Source: Rhodobiaceae bacterium
Lineage (GTDB): Bacteria; Pseudomonadota; Alphaproteobacteria; Parvibaculales; Parvibaculaceae
Length of the DNA: 64,000 nt
Assembly: GCA_002715765.1 (NCBI GenBank)
Contig: PAZY01000019.1
Span: 55,844-119,843 of the forward strand
Direction of reading: 5' to 3'
Shown: positions 25,733 to 34,144 of the stretch, in pieces
How the letters are laid out: each line of letters starts with the position of its first letter
How positions within the stretch are numbered: position 1 is the stretch's first letter
Notes under the pieces: generated by a model
Seen by the model: the letters and a program-made list of their open reading frames with translations, nothing else
The model's database searches: none
Told to the model about the DNA's origin: nothing
Program-made: the position numbers and the translations under genes

Positions 25733-26704
25733 ATGTCACTACCGCCTATTCTCCAGAACTCGCTGGAGCTGCCTGTTGTCGGCTCACCCTTGTTTATTGT
25801 GTCCGGCCCTGAGCTTGTCATTGCACAATGCAAAGCCGGGATTGTCGGGTCTTTTCCAGCGCTGAACGCCCGCCCCGAGCCTGTGCTTGAGGAGTGGATT
25901 GTCCGGATTAAAACCGAGCTTGCCGAATATCAGGCTGCCAACCCGGACAAGAAAGTAGCTCCGTTCGCTGTCAACCAGATCTGCCATGCATCCAACAACC
26001 GGCTGATGCACGATATGGAGGTCTGTGTGAAGCACGAGGTGCCGATTATCATCACCTCGCTGCGCCCACCGGCAGAGATTGTTGAAGCGGCGCATTCTTA
26101 TGGCGGGCTTGTCTTCCACGACGTCATCAATGTGAAGCATGCCAAAAAAGCGGCGGAACAGGGTGTTGATGGCCTCATCCTGGTGTGCGCCGGTGCCGGT
26201 GGTCATGCCGGTACGCTTTCGCCGTTCGCGCTCGTGCGCGAAGTAAAAGAATGGTTTGACGGCACAATCCTGCTGTCGGGCGCTATTGGTGATGGTTTCT
26301 CCGTTGCCTCCGCGTTGGCGCTGGGTGCCGACCTTGCCTATATCGGCTCCCGCTTCATCGCCACGGAAGAAGCCAATGCTGACGCTGCCTACAAGGAAGC
26401 GTTGGTCAAATATGCCGCTGACGACATTATCTACTCCAACCTCTTCACTGGTGTGCACGGCAACTATCTTGCCCCCTCCATCCGGGAGTCAGGTCTCGAT
26501 CCTGACAACCTGCCGGTCGCCGACAAATCCAAAATGAATTTCGGTTCGGGCGGCAATATGAAGCAGAAAGCCTGGAAAGATATCTGGGGTTGCGGCCAGG
26601 GCATTGGCCTGATTGAGGACTCCCCGCCCGTTGCCGAGCTGGTTGGCCGCATGAAAGCCGAGTTTGACGAGGCAAAGGCCCAGTTTGTTAAAAAGGCCGG
26701 CTAA
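25733..26704 (+). CDS. Nitronate monooxygenase family flavoprotein (second)
   Basis: 323 residues from ATG 25733, with GGAGA six bases upstream. The TIM-barrel features are GSPLFIVSGPELVIAQCKAG, FAVNQICHASNNRL, LVCAGAGGHAGTLSPFAL with the conserved His, and LLSGAIGDGFSVASALALGADLAYIGSRF for FMN phosphate. It is a different subgroup from the gene at 23490-24488: the first has GHPGED and this one GGHAGT. The phased TGAACA repeats and the LysR gene upstream suggest shared regulation. The substrate is unknown; nitronate oxidation is the family's best-known activity. Confidence 0.88.
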   Translation: MSLPPILQNSLELPVVGSPLFIVSGPELVIAQCKAGIVGSFPALNARPEPVLEEWIVRIKTELAEYQAANPDKKVAPFAVNQICHASNNRLMHDMEVCVKHEVPIIITSLRPPAEIVEAAHSYGGLVFHDVINVKHAKKAAEQGVDGLILVCAGAGGHAGTLSPFALVREVKEWFDGTILLSGAIGDGFSVASALALGADLAYIGSRFIATEEANADAAYKEALVKYAADDIIYSNLFTGVHGNYLAPSIRESGLDPDNLPVADKSKMNFGSGGNMKQKAWKDIWGCGQGIGLIEDSPPVAELVGRMKAEFDEAKAQFVKKAG

Positions 26705-26746
26705 ACCCGCGCTTTAACAGGTTCTAAACCCGCGCTTTAACAGGTT
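26701..26746 (+). repeat. Exact 23-bp tandem duplication at a gene end
   Basis: Bases 26701-26723 are repeated exactly at 26724-26746; each copy contains CGCGCTTTAACAGGTT. The first copy includes the stop codon of the nitronate monooxygenase gene. The duplication lies directly before a strong terminator and looks recent because the copies are identical. Confidence 0.9.
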
Positions 26747-26750
26747 AATG

Positions 26751-26780
26751 AGGGCCGCACTTCGTCGCGGCCCTTTTTTT
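26751..26780 (+). terminator. Rho-independent terminator after second nitronate monooxygenase
   Basis: AGGGCCGC (26751-26758), an 8-base loop, GCGGCCCT (26767-26774), then a run of seven T's. Confidence 0.92.
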
Positions 26781-26972
26781 GGGCTTCTTTTGGGCTCCGG
26801 GCGGGCCTGCCTAAAAAAGCGCCTTCACAGCTCACATTAATTTGTCGCACAACATTGCTTGCCGGAATGCGGGCTGAATGCTACAGACCCCTGAAGACCT
26901 GCCGCCCCTTCTGGCGGTGCCGCGTAAAGTGAGTGCCCTCTCAGGTGCTTTTCTGAATGGATTGGGCACAAC

Positions 26973-27989
26973 TTGGATCGTTCACCTTCCACGCCTCAAG
27001 AGCGGTCTACGCAGGATTGGCTGCTCGCTCTCGCACCCTACCGCACACCCAGCCACAAGCGTAGTTTTCTGGAACTGCTTGTTACTGGCGGCCTTTTTGT
27101 CTCTCTCTGGATTGCCGCCTGGTGGTCTTTGTCTGTCAGCTATTGGCTGGCGCTGGCGTTCTGCGTGCCAGCCGGCGTCTTTCTGATGCGCTTGTTCATG
27201 ATCCAGCATGATTGTGGTCACGGGGCGTTTTTCCGTACCAAGTCGCTGAATGACTGGGTTGGGCGCACCCTCGGCGTTCTGACCCTTACACCTTATGACG
27301 TATGGCGGAAAAGCCACGCTATTCATCATGGAACCTCCGGCAATCTGGACAAGCGCGGTACCGGGGACATTGACACACTTACAGTACAGGAACATGCCGA
27401 GCTTCGTGGCTGGCGGCGTCTTGCCTACCGGCTCTATCGCTCATCCCTTGTCATGTTCGGGATCGGTCCCGCCTACATATTCTTTATCCGAAACCGGCTG
27501 CCGCTCGGGTTTATGCGCTCCGGATCCCGCTTCTGGATCAGCGCCATGGGAACCAACGTCACGACAGTGCTTGGCATTGGCGTGATGATTTACCTGCTGG
27601 GTCTCACCCCCTTTTTGCAGATATATGTGCCCACGACACTCCTGGCCGCGACGATCGGGATCTGGCTGTTTTTTATCCAACACCAGTTTGAAGATACATA
27701 TTGGGCCCGTAATGAAGACTGGTCGCTAAAAGATGCAGCCTTCGGCGGCAGTTCCCATTTCGACCTGCCACAACCCTTTCGCTGGATGACGGCCAATATT
27801 GGTATTCATCACGTCCATCACCTCTCCGCCCGGATCCCCTACTACCGTCTGAGCCAGGTGTTGCGGGACTATCCTGAGTTGGCGTCGGTCAAACGTCTGA
27901 CTTTCCGGCAGAGTTTTGCGACATTAAAACTTGGATTGTGGGACGAACGTGCAAAGAAGCTTGTCAGCTTTTCGACCAGGCACCATTAA
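26973..27989 (+). CDS. Membrane fatty-acid desaturase
   Basis: 338 residues from TTG 26973; the frame is closed by a stop at 26925 and no better start is seen. The three His boxes of the integral-membrane di-iron desaturases are present: HDCGH (79-83), HAIHH (115-119) and HHVHH (279-283). Several hydrophobic helices flank them. The spacing matches acyl-lipid (omega-6/delta-12-like) desaturases, which insert double bonds in membrane-lipid acyl chains using O2. It stands alone, ending 26 bases before a convergent diguanylate cyclase gene, with a 16-bp palindrome between. Regiospecificity cannot be read from sequence. Confidence 0.9.
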   Translation: MDRSPSTPQERSTQDWLLALAPYRTPSHKRSFLELLVTGGLFVSLWIAAWWSLSVSYWLALAFCVPAGVFLMRLFMIQHDCGHGAFFRTKSLNDWVGRTLGVLTLTPYDVWRKSHAIHHGTSGNLDKRGTGDIDTLTVQEHAELRGWRRLAYRLYRSSLVMFGIGPAYIFFIRNRLPLGFMRSGSRFWISAMGTNVTTVLGIGVMIYLLGLTPFLQIYVPTTLLAATIGIWLFFIQHQFEDTYWARNEDWSLKDAAFGGSSHFDLPQPFRWMTANIGIHHVHHLSARIPYYRLSQVLRDYPELASVKRLTFRQSFATLKLGLWDERAKKLVSFSTRHH

Positions 27990-28015
27990 GCCTTCAGGCC
28001 AGCCTTGCGCAAGGC

Positions 28016-30136
28016 TCAGGACGCTATCGCCGTCTCGTCTGCTTCCGCGTGAGGTGCCCGGTTCGACGCGGTAAGCACCCGGTCATCAACCAGCGCCTTG
28101 GCCCCATACATGGCTTCGTCAGCGCGGTGCACCAATCCCTGAAGGCTTTTTCCGTGTAGCGGATAACATGCAATACCGATACTTGCAGAGACACTGATCA
28201 TCGTTCCATCGCCCAGATCAATTGGATCCTCCAAGACCCGCACGAGCCGCCTTGCAAACAGCTCCGCACCGTTCGCATCGTCTAGTCGATTAAGAACGAG
28301 CTGGAATTCGTCTCCCCCGACCCGAGCCGCATAGTCACCTTCGCGCAGCTCTGCCTTGATGCGCTTTGCCGTTTCCCGCAACACCAGATCACCAGCCGCA
28401 TGACCGTACTGGTCATTGATCGGCTTGAAGCCATCCATGTCCATCGACAAGACAGCCATTGCCTGTCGGTTTTCGGCAGCGTCGCTCAACATCTTCGGTC
28501 CTGCCTCTTCCGCTGCTTTGCGATTGGGCAAGCCTGTCAGCCAATCTGTCCGCGCTTCAATTTCCTTAGCGCGCGATGACTTTTCCTCCCTCGTCACATC
28601 GTCTGCGGAAAGAAGTATCAAATTTGAAACTTCCCGTTCCACGCGCACGCGGATATGACGATCGTCTGAGGTATCGAGTGTAAAAGACGTGGTTTCACCC
28701 ACCGACAGGTCGTCGGTCATTTCAATATAGAAATTCGCAAGATCCGCGGGCACACCGGAACCGAAATCACCACGGGTTGCCAGATACAGCAGAAGCTCAT
28801 CTTTGCTTTTGGACCCCTTGAACCAGGATCTCGGCATATCAATAATTTCCGGCATACGAGCGTTGGAGAACGCCATCGCCCCACCGGCAGAGAACGCTAT
28901 AATCCCGTTTGGAAGACGGTCCAATATTCGTCTCTGCTGCGCAGACATCATGCGTTCTTCACGCAGCACGTTGCCCACATCTTCCAGATAATTCGCACAG
29001 GTTTCAAACTCGTCCAGCAATGGATGCGACTTCCGCAAGCTCACCGCATGCTGAATATCGTCATCATCCGCGAGAATAGCATCCCGCCGCTGCGATACTT
29101 CTTCCAGCGACCGCTGCAACATCTTGCGCAGGAAGATACTCGTCGAGAGAAAGATAAAAACAAAAATAGCCAGCAGAGGAACACTTCCCCAGATGATAAT
29201 GCTTTCCATTTCCTGCATGGAAACCAGGTTCTGCTTCCCCTGATTTTCGATACGGGCAAGCTCTGAACTGATCAGGGTCGAGAACGCACCGAGTGCCGGT
29301 CTGTCATCGATCGTCACACGACGATCGATCTCACGAACAGATAAACCCTCAACCTGCAATTCCGCGATTTTGTCCATCGCACGCAGATATTCATCAAGCG
29401 TCAGCCCGATCAGCGTCAGTGCCTCTTTCTGCGCCCCGCCCGAGGAGACTGTGTCCAACTGTGCCAACAGGGTTTTTGCACGCACGACCATCTCGGTTGC
29501 GTGTTCACGTTCCTCTGCGACACCTGTTACCAGAAATTTTTTGTAGTGATGGATAAATCCGTCCATCCCCACCATTCTCCAAAGATCCCGCAACTGAGCC
29601 CAGTAAGCACTCCCGATGCCGGAAGGCAGCTCGAATGTTGCCGATCTTTCAAGGCTGGCGAGCGACCTGGCAATTCGCTCCAGGTCAAAGGGCGCATTTG
29701 CCAGAATTTCCTCTGCATCATCACCCGCTTTCACCCGTGCCTGTAAGTCCCGCAGGCTCAGCCGCGCGCGGGTCAGCTCGTCCTTCAGAAACGTAATGGT
29801 GATACGCTCCAGTTCCGAGGGATGCAGTGCCTGGTACTGGTCGATCGACGAGAGTGCGGCCACAATGTCGCGATCTGTGGCCAACGCGTATTCGTCTCCA
29901 CCACGCAGGGCCAGATTATAGAGATTGTGGACAAGCCCTCCATATCCCAGCGCGCGACTGACAGAGTTCAAGGATGCGTGCCGTCCTTCGCGCGCGGCGA
30001 GATATTCCTGCCAGGTTTCGCGATGACCACCGGACATGGATACCGCGATAGCCATGATAATGGTCAACGACGCTGCAAGCGTCGTCATGATCCCGATATG
30101 GCGGAGGAGGAGGAATTTGATGGACTTACCGAACAT
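28016..30136 (-). CDS. Membrane diguanylate cyclase with extracytoplasmic sensor domain
   Basis: 706 residues; the ATG has a GGGGGG site about seven bases upstream. One helix (residues about 13-33) leads to a mostly helical extracytoplasmic region (about 35-305, containing RALGYGGLVHNLYNLALRGG, a stretch typical of alphaproteobacterial GGDEF sensors). A second helix follows at about 312-332. A PAS-like region occupies about 390-515. The GGDEF domain has its active motif at 607-611 and an intact I-site RxxD at 598-601, so product inhibition is expected. It makes cyclic di-GMP from GTP. It is divergent from a globin-coupled diguanylate cyclase. Confidence 0.92.
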   Translation of the reverse strand: MFGKSIKFLLLRHIGIMTTLAASLTIIMAIAVSMSGGHRETWQEYLAAREGRHASLNSVSRALGYGGLVHNLYNLALRGGDEYALATDRDIVAALSSIDQYQALHPSELERITITFLKDELTRARLSLRDLQARVKAGDDAEEILANAPFDLERIARSLASLERSATFELPSGIGSAYWAQLRDLWRMVGMDGFIHHYKKFLVTGVAEEREHATEMVVRAKTLLAQLDTVSSGGAQKEALTLIGLTLDEYLRAMDKIAELQVEGLSVREIDRRVTIDDRPALGAFSTLISSELARIENQGKQNLVSMQEMESIIIWGSVPLLAIFVFIFLSTSIFLRKMLQRSLEEVSQRRDAILADDDDIQHAVSLRKSHPLLDEFETCANYLEDVGNVLREERMMSAQQRRILDRLPNGIIAFSAGGAMAFSNARMPEIIDMPRSWFKGSKSKDELLLYLATRGDFGSGVPADLANFYIEMTDDLSVGETTSFTLDTSDDRHIRVRVEREVSNLILLSADDVTREEKSSRAKEIEARTDWLTGLPNRKAAEEAGPKMLSDAAENRQAMAVLSMDMDGFKPINDQYGHAAGDLVLRETAKRIKAELREGDYAARVGGDEFQLVLNRLDDANGAELFARRLVRVLEDPIDLGDGTMISVSASIGIACYPLHGKSLQGLVHRADEAMYGAKALVDDRVLTASNRAPHAEADETAIAS

Positions 30137-30571
30137 TCTTATCCCCCCTTTCCCGCAAGAAAACTAGGCCAGATTTCCACATGCCAGCATGATGCAATGG
30201 AAGACTTAATCTTTCCTCTAGATCAGATGGCTAGTGCAGGGCCTGTTGAATGGTTGGGCTGTCTAAACGTCTGTCCCCAGGCTGAACATCTGATATGACA
30301 TTTCAAAACTCCTGAGTTTCGCAGCTTTTCCGACGCAGCAACCGTCTGGGTACGTCTGTTTTGGCGGTAAGACCTAGTTAACCACCGATCTGAAAAGAGC
30401 GTTTGGTGGTCTTTGGTCTTTCCACACATGCTGTTTCCCACGCAACGGTGGCGCTCGTTAATCCATATAGAAAAGAAGCTAAAAATACATATTTGGTTCT
30501 AAATTAGCTATTTCTTTATCAGGGACATGTAACGCTCATTTGACTGGAAACAATGATGTCGAAAGCACGTC
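30137..30571. other. Intergenic region between divergent diguanylate cyclases
   Basis: 435 bases without a credible gene. The right half is AT-rich (about 30470-30530) and probably holds the promoter of the globin-coupled cyclase. I see no c-di-GMP riboswitch features, no convincing terminator and no long repeat. Confidence 0.7.
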
Positions 30572-31780
30572 ATGAACAAGATTGAGCAGTCTCTACTGGA
30601 ACAGATGAAGTTTTCTGATTTTGAAATCAGCAAGCGCAAAGTTCTTTTTGATCTCACCGAAACCGATTTCGATCTTTTGAGATCCTGTCGCCTGGCGGTC
30701 GTTGAGAGACTTGATTGGGCGATCGATGAATTTTATGCCCGACAGCTCAACAACCCGGAAATAGCCTTGATCATCGGCGATTCCGACACGCTGGGCCGAC
30801 TGAAGAATTCAATGCGGGGTTACATTGTCGAGATTTTCGAAGGTAATTACGATGAGGCTTATGTAAATTCGCGACTTCGTGTTGGGAAGGTTCATTGGCG
30901 GATCGGGGTCACACCAAAGTACTTCTTATCCGCGCTTCGCCTTCTCTATGGTGTTCTTTGTACCATTATTGAAGAGAGCTCGGACGGACGGGAAGAGGTT
31001 GCGGCAAAGGAAGCCACCTTACTGAAAATGCTGTTCTTCGATTCCCAGCTCGTGTTCGACACGTATATATTTGCGCTTCAATCTGAAGTGATGGCTGCAC
31101 AAGACGAGACATCGGAATATGCTGACAGTCTTGAAAAGATTGTCGCAACCCGGACCCAACAATTGCGCACCCTTGCGTTGACTGATGAACTTACCGGGGT
31201 GAATAACAAACGCGCATTCTACGAGCACGCCAAGCGGGAACTGAGCAACGCACAACGTCATCACCTTCCGCTATCGCTGATCTATGTCGATGTGAATGAG
31301 TTCAAACAACTCAACGATACACTTGGCCACAGCGCAGGCGATAATTTGCTGACCACACTGACAAAAAACCTCAGTATTGCTACACGGGACTCCGACATCC
31401 TCTGTCGCCTCGGCGGTGACGAATTCTGCGTCCTGCTTCCAGACACCAACCGCGAGGGAACGGCTGCCGTTGCCGACCGATTTGCCTCACTTATGGCAGC
31501 AGACCCGGCAGCAATTGTCGGGGCGAGCGTTGGTATTGCAACAACTGGACCCGTCATTTTTCTTCAGATTGATGATCTGCTGCACAAAGCGGATTTGAGC
31601 ATGTATCAGGCCAAGGCAAAAATACGGGGGCAGGATACAGGCACCATCAGCGTTGACTATGGCGAGGCGGTACCAAGCGCTACCTCGTCAGCGGAGCATA
31701 TAGACAATCCGAACACCGCTGACGAATTCCCGGAAGAGAGAGACACAAATCATTTGGCGAGCGGAAAAAAACGCGCCTAG
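30572..31780 (+). CDS. Globin-coupled diguanylate cyclase (oxygen sensor)
   Basis: 402 residues. Residues about 15-170 form a sensor-globin (protoglobin-type) domain: EFYARQLNNPEI, then RVGKVHWRIGVTPKYF, where H108 is the likely haem-iron ligand. A helical linker (about 180-205, SEYADSLEKIVATRTQQL) joins it to the GGDEF domain with active motif GGDEF at 281-285 and I-site RDSD at 272-275. The architecture matches DosC/YddV-type enzymes, which make cyclic di-GMP under control of O2 bound to haem. It is soluble and cytosolic. The C-terminal tail of about 45 residues is hydrophilic and probably disordered. The ribosome site is weak. Confidence 0.92.
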   Translation: MNKIEQSLLEQMKFSDFEISKRKVLFDLTETDFDLLRSCRLAVVERLDWAIDEFYARQLNNPEIALIIGDSDTLGRLKNSMRGYIVEIFEGNYDEAYVNSRLRVGKVHWRIGVTPKYFLSALRLLYGVLCTIIEESSDGREEVAAKEATLLKMLFFDSQLVFDTYIFALQSEVMAAQDETSEYADSLEKIVATRTQQLRTLALTDELTGVNNKRAFYEHAKRELSNAQRHHLPLSLIYVDVNEFKQLNDTLGHSAGDNLLTTLTKNLSIATRDSDILCRLGGDEFCVLLPDTNREGTAAVADRFASLMAADPAAIVGASVGIATTGPVIFLQIDDLLHKADLSMYQAKAKIRGQDTGTISVDYGEAVPSATSSAEHIDNPNTADEFPEERDTNHLASGKKRA

Positions 31781-32041
31781 TGTCAGGCATGTTTTCCAAT
31801 GCCTCGTTTGACTATTGCGTTTGAAAAAACCCCATCCCGTCGAGGGTTGCCCCGGGTGGCTCGATTTCCCAATGGAAATGTGGCTTGCCTGCCGTGAAGG
31901 CTGAAAAACAGCCTGCATGCCCGTCTGCTGGTGGACCATCTGGCGGCCAATCTGGCCCATTACGTCACGGAAAACAAGCCGTAGCCCCCGCACGCCCCAA
32001 ATGCTATAGAGCCCGGAAACCACTCATCGGGAGAAAAGCTC

Positions 32042-33262
32042 ATGTCACAGGCCGCTTCATCTGACACTCAGCCCGCCGCCAACCCCAAACTGCCTCCTTT
32101 CAACTGGGAAGATGCGCTTGGGCTTGACGACCAACTGACCGAAGAAGAACGCCTGGTGCGCGACGCCTCCCGCGCCTATGCACAAGACAAGCTGATGCCC
32201 CGCATCATTGAAGCCAACCGGCAGGAAATCTTTCACCGCGAGATCATGAACGAGATGGGCGAGCAAGGTTTGCTCGGCAGCACAATCCCGGAGAAGTACG
32301 GCTGTGCCGGTCTCAACTATGTTTCCTACGGTCTGGTTGCGCGGGAAGTAGAGCGGGTAGACAGCGGCTATCGTTCGGCGATGAGCGTGCAGTCCAGCCT
32401 CGTCATGCACCCGATCTATGCTTATGGCTCTGAAGAGCAGCGGATGAAATATCTGCCAAAGCTTGCCACGGGCGAATGGGTCGGCTGTTTCGGTCTGACC
32501 GAACCGGACCACGGGTCGGACCCGGGCTCGATGAAAACCCGGGCGAAAAAAGTGGACGGCGGATACTCGCTTTCCGGCTCCAAGCTCTGGATCACCAATG
32601 CCCCCATTGCGGACCTTGCCGTCGTCTGGGCCAAGACAGAAGACGATGTGATCCGCGGCTTCATCGTTGAGCGTGGCTTCAAAGGTTTTGAGACACCGAA
32701 GATTGAGGGCAAAATGTCCCTGCGTGCCTCCATCACCGGTGGTATCTCTCTTGACGAGGTTTTTGTGCCCGAAGCCAACCTGCTGCCAAATGTACGGGGT
32801 CTGGCCGGTCCGTTTGGTTGCCTCAACCGCGCCCGTTACGGCATTGCCTGGGGCGCGCTCGGTGCGGCCGAATTCTGCTGGCATGCCGCGCGCACCTATA
32901 CGCTGGACCGCAAACAGTTCGGGCGCCCGCTTGCGGCGAACCAGCTGATCCAGAAGAAGCTTGCCGACATGCAGACGGAAATCACGCTCGGACTACACGC
33001 CTGTCTGCGCCTGGGGCGGATGTTTGACGCAAATGAAGCCGCACCCGAAGCTATTTCCATGATGAAGCGCAACAATTGCGGGAAGGCGCTCGACATTGCC
33101 CGCATGGCGCGGGACATGCACGGCGGGAACGGGATCTCGGACGAATATCACGTGATCCGCCACGCGATGAACCTTGAGACGGTCAACACTTATGAAGGCA
33201 CGCATGACATTCATGCGTTGATCCTTGGTCGCGCCCAAACCGGCATTCAGGCATTCTTTTGA
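32042..33262 (+). CDS. gcdH: Glutaryl-CoA dehydrogenase
   Basis: 406 residues; the ATG has GGGAG eight bases upstream. The acyl-CoA dehydrogenase fold shows [18 protein letters not shown] (FAD binding) and [18 protein letters not shown] with catalytic Glu385. [18 protein letters not shown] contains the Arg that binds the glutaryl carboxylate and separates this enzyme from other acyl-CoA dehydrogenases. It oxidises and decarboxylates glutaryl-CoA to crotonyl-CoA in lysine and tryptophan catabolism, passing electrons to ETF. Its stop overlaps the next gene's TTG start. Upstream (31864-31879) ATTTCC-CAAT-GGAAAT is a perfect inverted repeat that may be an operator. Confidence 0.94.
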   Translation: MSQAASSDTQPAANPKLPPFNWEDALGLDDQLTEEERLVRDASRAYAQDKLMPRIIEANRQEIFHREIMNEMGEQGLLGSTIPEKYGCAGLNYVSYGLVAREVERVDSGYRSAMSVQSSLVMHPIYAYGSEEQRMKYLPKLATGEWVGCFGLTEPDHGSDPGSMKTRAKKVDGGYSLSGSKLWITNAPIADLAVVWAKTEDDVIRGFIVERGFKGFETPKIEGKMSLRASITGGISLDEVFVPEANLLPNVRGLAGPFGCLNRARYGIAWGALGAAEFCWHAARTYTLDRKQFGRPLAANQLIQKKLADMQTEITLGLHACLRLGRMFDANEAAPEAISMMKRNNCGKALDIARMARDMHGGNGISDEYHVIRHAMNLETVNTYEGTHDIHALILGRAQTGIQAFF

Positions 33263-33972
33263 GTGCTTTGTCGGTCCCCGTTACCGTGGCGCGCCACAAG
33301 GGCCACGGTCAGATTTCCGGTCAATATGATGTCGCAGTGGTGATTGACGTCATCCGCGCTTTCACCTTTGCCAAGACGGCCTTTGATAACGGGGCTGAGC
33401 GCATCCTCCTTGCTGAAACCATATCGGATGCACGGGCACTGGCCGCCCGGCATCCGGATGCCCTCCTGGCGGGGGAAGTGGATGCGCTCCCGATTGACGG
33501 GTTTGATTTTGGCAATTCTCCCGCCCAGATTGCCGGGCTTGCCCTCGACGGGCGAACAATCATCCACCGCACGTCCAACGGGACGCGCATGGCCATTGCC
33601 GCACTGGATCATGCATCACATGTTCTGGTGACGGGCCTGAGCAATGTGCGGGCCAGTGCTACGCGCTTTTCCCAGCTTGCCGCAGCGGGCGCACGATCGC
33701 TGCTCCTGGTGGCAACCCACCCGACCGGCGACGAGGATGTCGCCTGTGGAGATCATCTTCTGGCATTGCTCCATCTGCCGGACGGCGTTTCCGAAGAGGA
33801 AGCCCTTGCCCGGACACGCCGCGCCGAAGCGGCCCAGAAGTTTCTGGACCCCGCACAGCCTGACTTCCCGTCCGCGGATATGGAGCATGTGCTTTCCTTC
33901 CATGAGCCCACCTTTTTCATGGCCGTTTCGCTCCTTGACGGGATTGCCACGGTCAGAAAAGTACCGCTCTAA
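33259..33972 (+). CDS. 2-phosphosulfolactate phosphatase family protein (ComB-like)
   Basis: 237 residues. The start TTG overlaps the gcdH stop (TTGA). Family motifs are [20 protein letters not shown] near the start, [20 protein letters not shown] and [14 protein letters not shown] in the middle, and [15 protein letters not shown] near the end. ComB removes phosphate from 2-phosphosulfolactate in methanogen coenzyme M synthesis; in bacteria the family often has an unassigned or sulfolactate-related role. No other coenzyme M gene is present here, so the function is open. Coupling to gcdH suggests co-expression. Confidence 0.82.
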   Translation: MSALSVPVTVARHKGHGQISGQYDVAVVIDVIRAFTFAKTAFDNGAERILLAETISDARALAARHPDALLAGEVDALPIDGFDFGNSPAQIAGLALDGRTIIHRTSNGTRMAIAALDHASHVLVTGLSNVRASATRFSQLAAAGARSLLLVATHPTGDEDVACGDHLLALLHLPDGVSEEEALARTRRAEAAQKFLDPAQPDFPSADMEHVLSFHEPTFFMAVSLLDGIATVRKVPL

Positions 33973-34123
33973 CTTCCCCCGCTCCCAAACGCCCTCTACA
34001 CTAGAACAGCGACTCAGGCGTCTGTCGGCTTTTCCACATGCAATTGGCATGGAAAATGTCCAACCGGCGCCCTTTCTGCCTCTGAAGAGGTAGAGAACCG
34101 TTCGGCCCACAAGCAGGCCGGAC

Positions 34124-34129
34124 TATAAT
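34124..34129 (+). promoter_or_regulatory. Likely -10 element of the ABC exporter operon
   Basis: A perfect TATAAT lies 15 bases before the ATG at 34145. The matching -35 (TTCGGC, 17 bases upstream) is poor. If used, the leader would be very short. Confidence 0.4.
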
Positions 34130-34144
34130 AACAAGGGCCTATTT

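Noticed and set aside
28001-28016. 16-bp perfect palindrome AGCCTTGCGCAAGGCT between desaturase and GGDEF genes
   Set aside because: Short stem, no T-run; could be a weak hairpin but not enough to annotate as a terminator or operator.
30137-30571. Possible cyclic di-GMP riboswitch before a diguanylate cyclase gene
   Set aside because: The conserved GEMM-type sequence elements and paired helices are not seen; the gap is better explained as divergent promoters.
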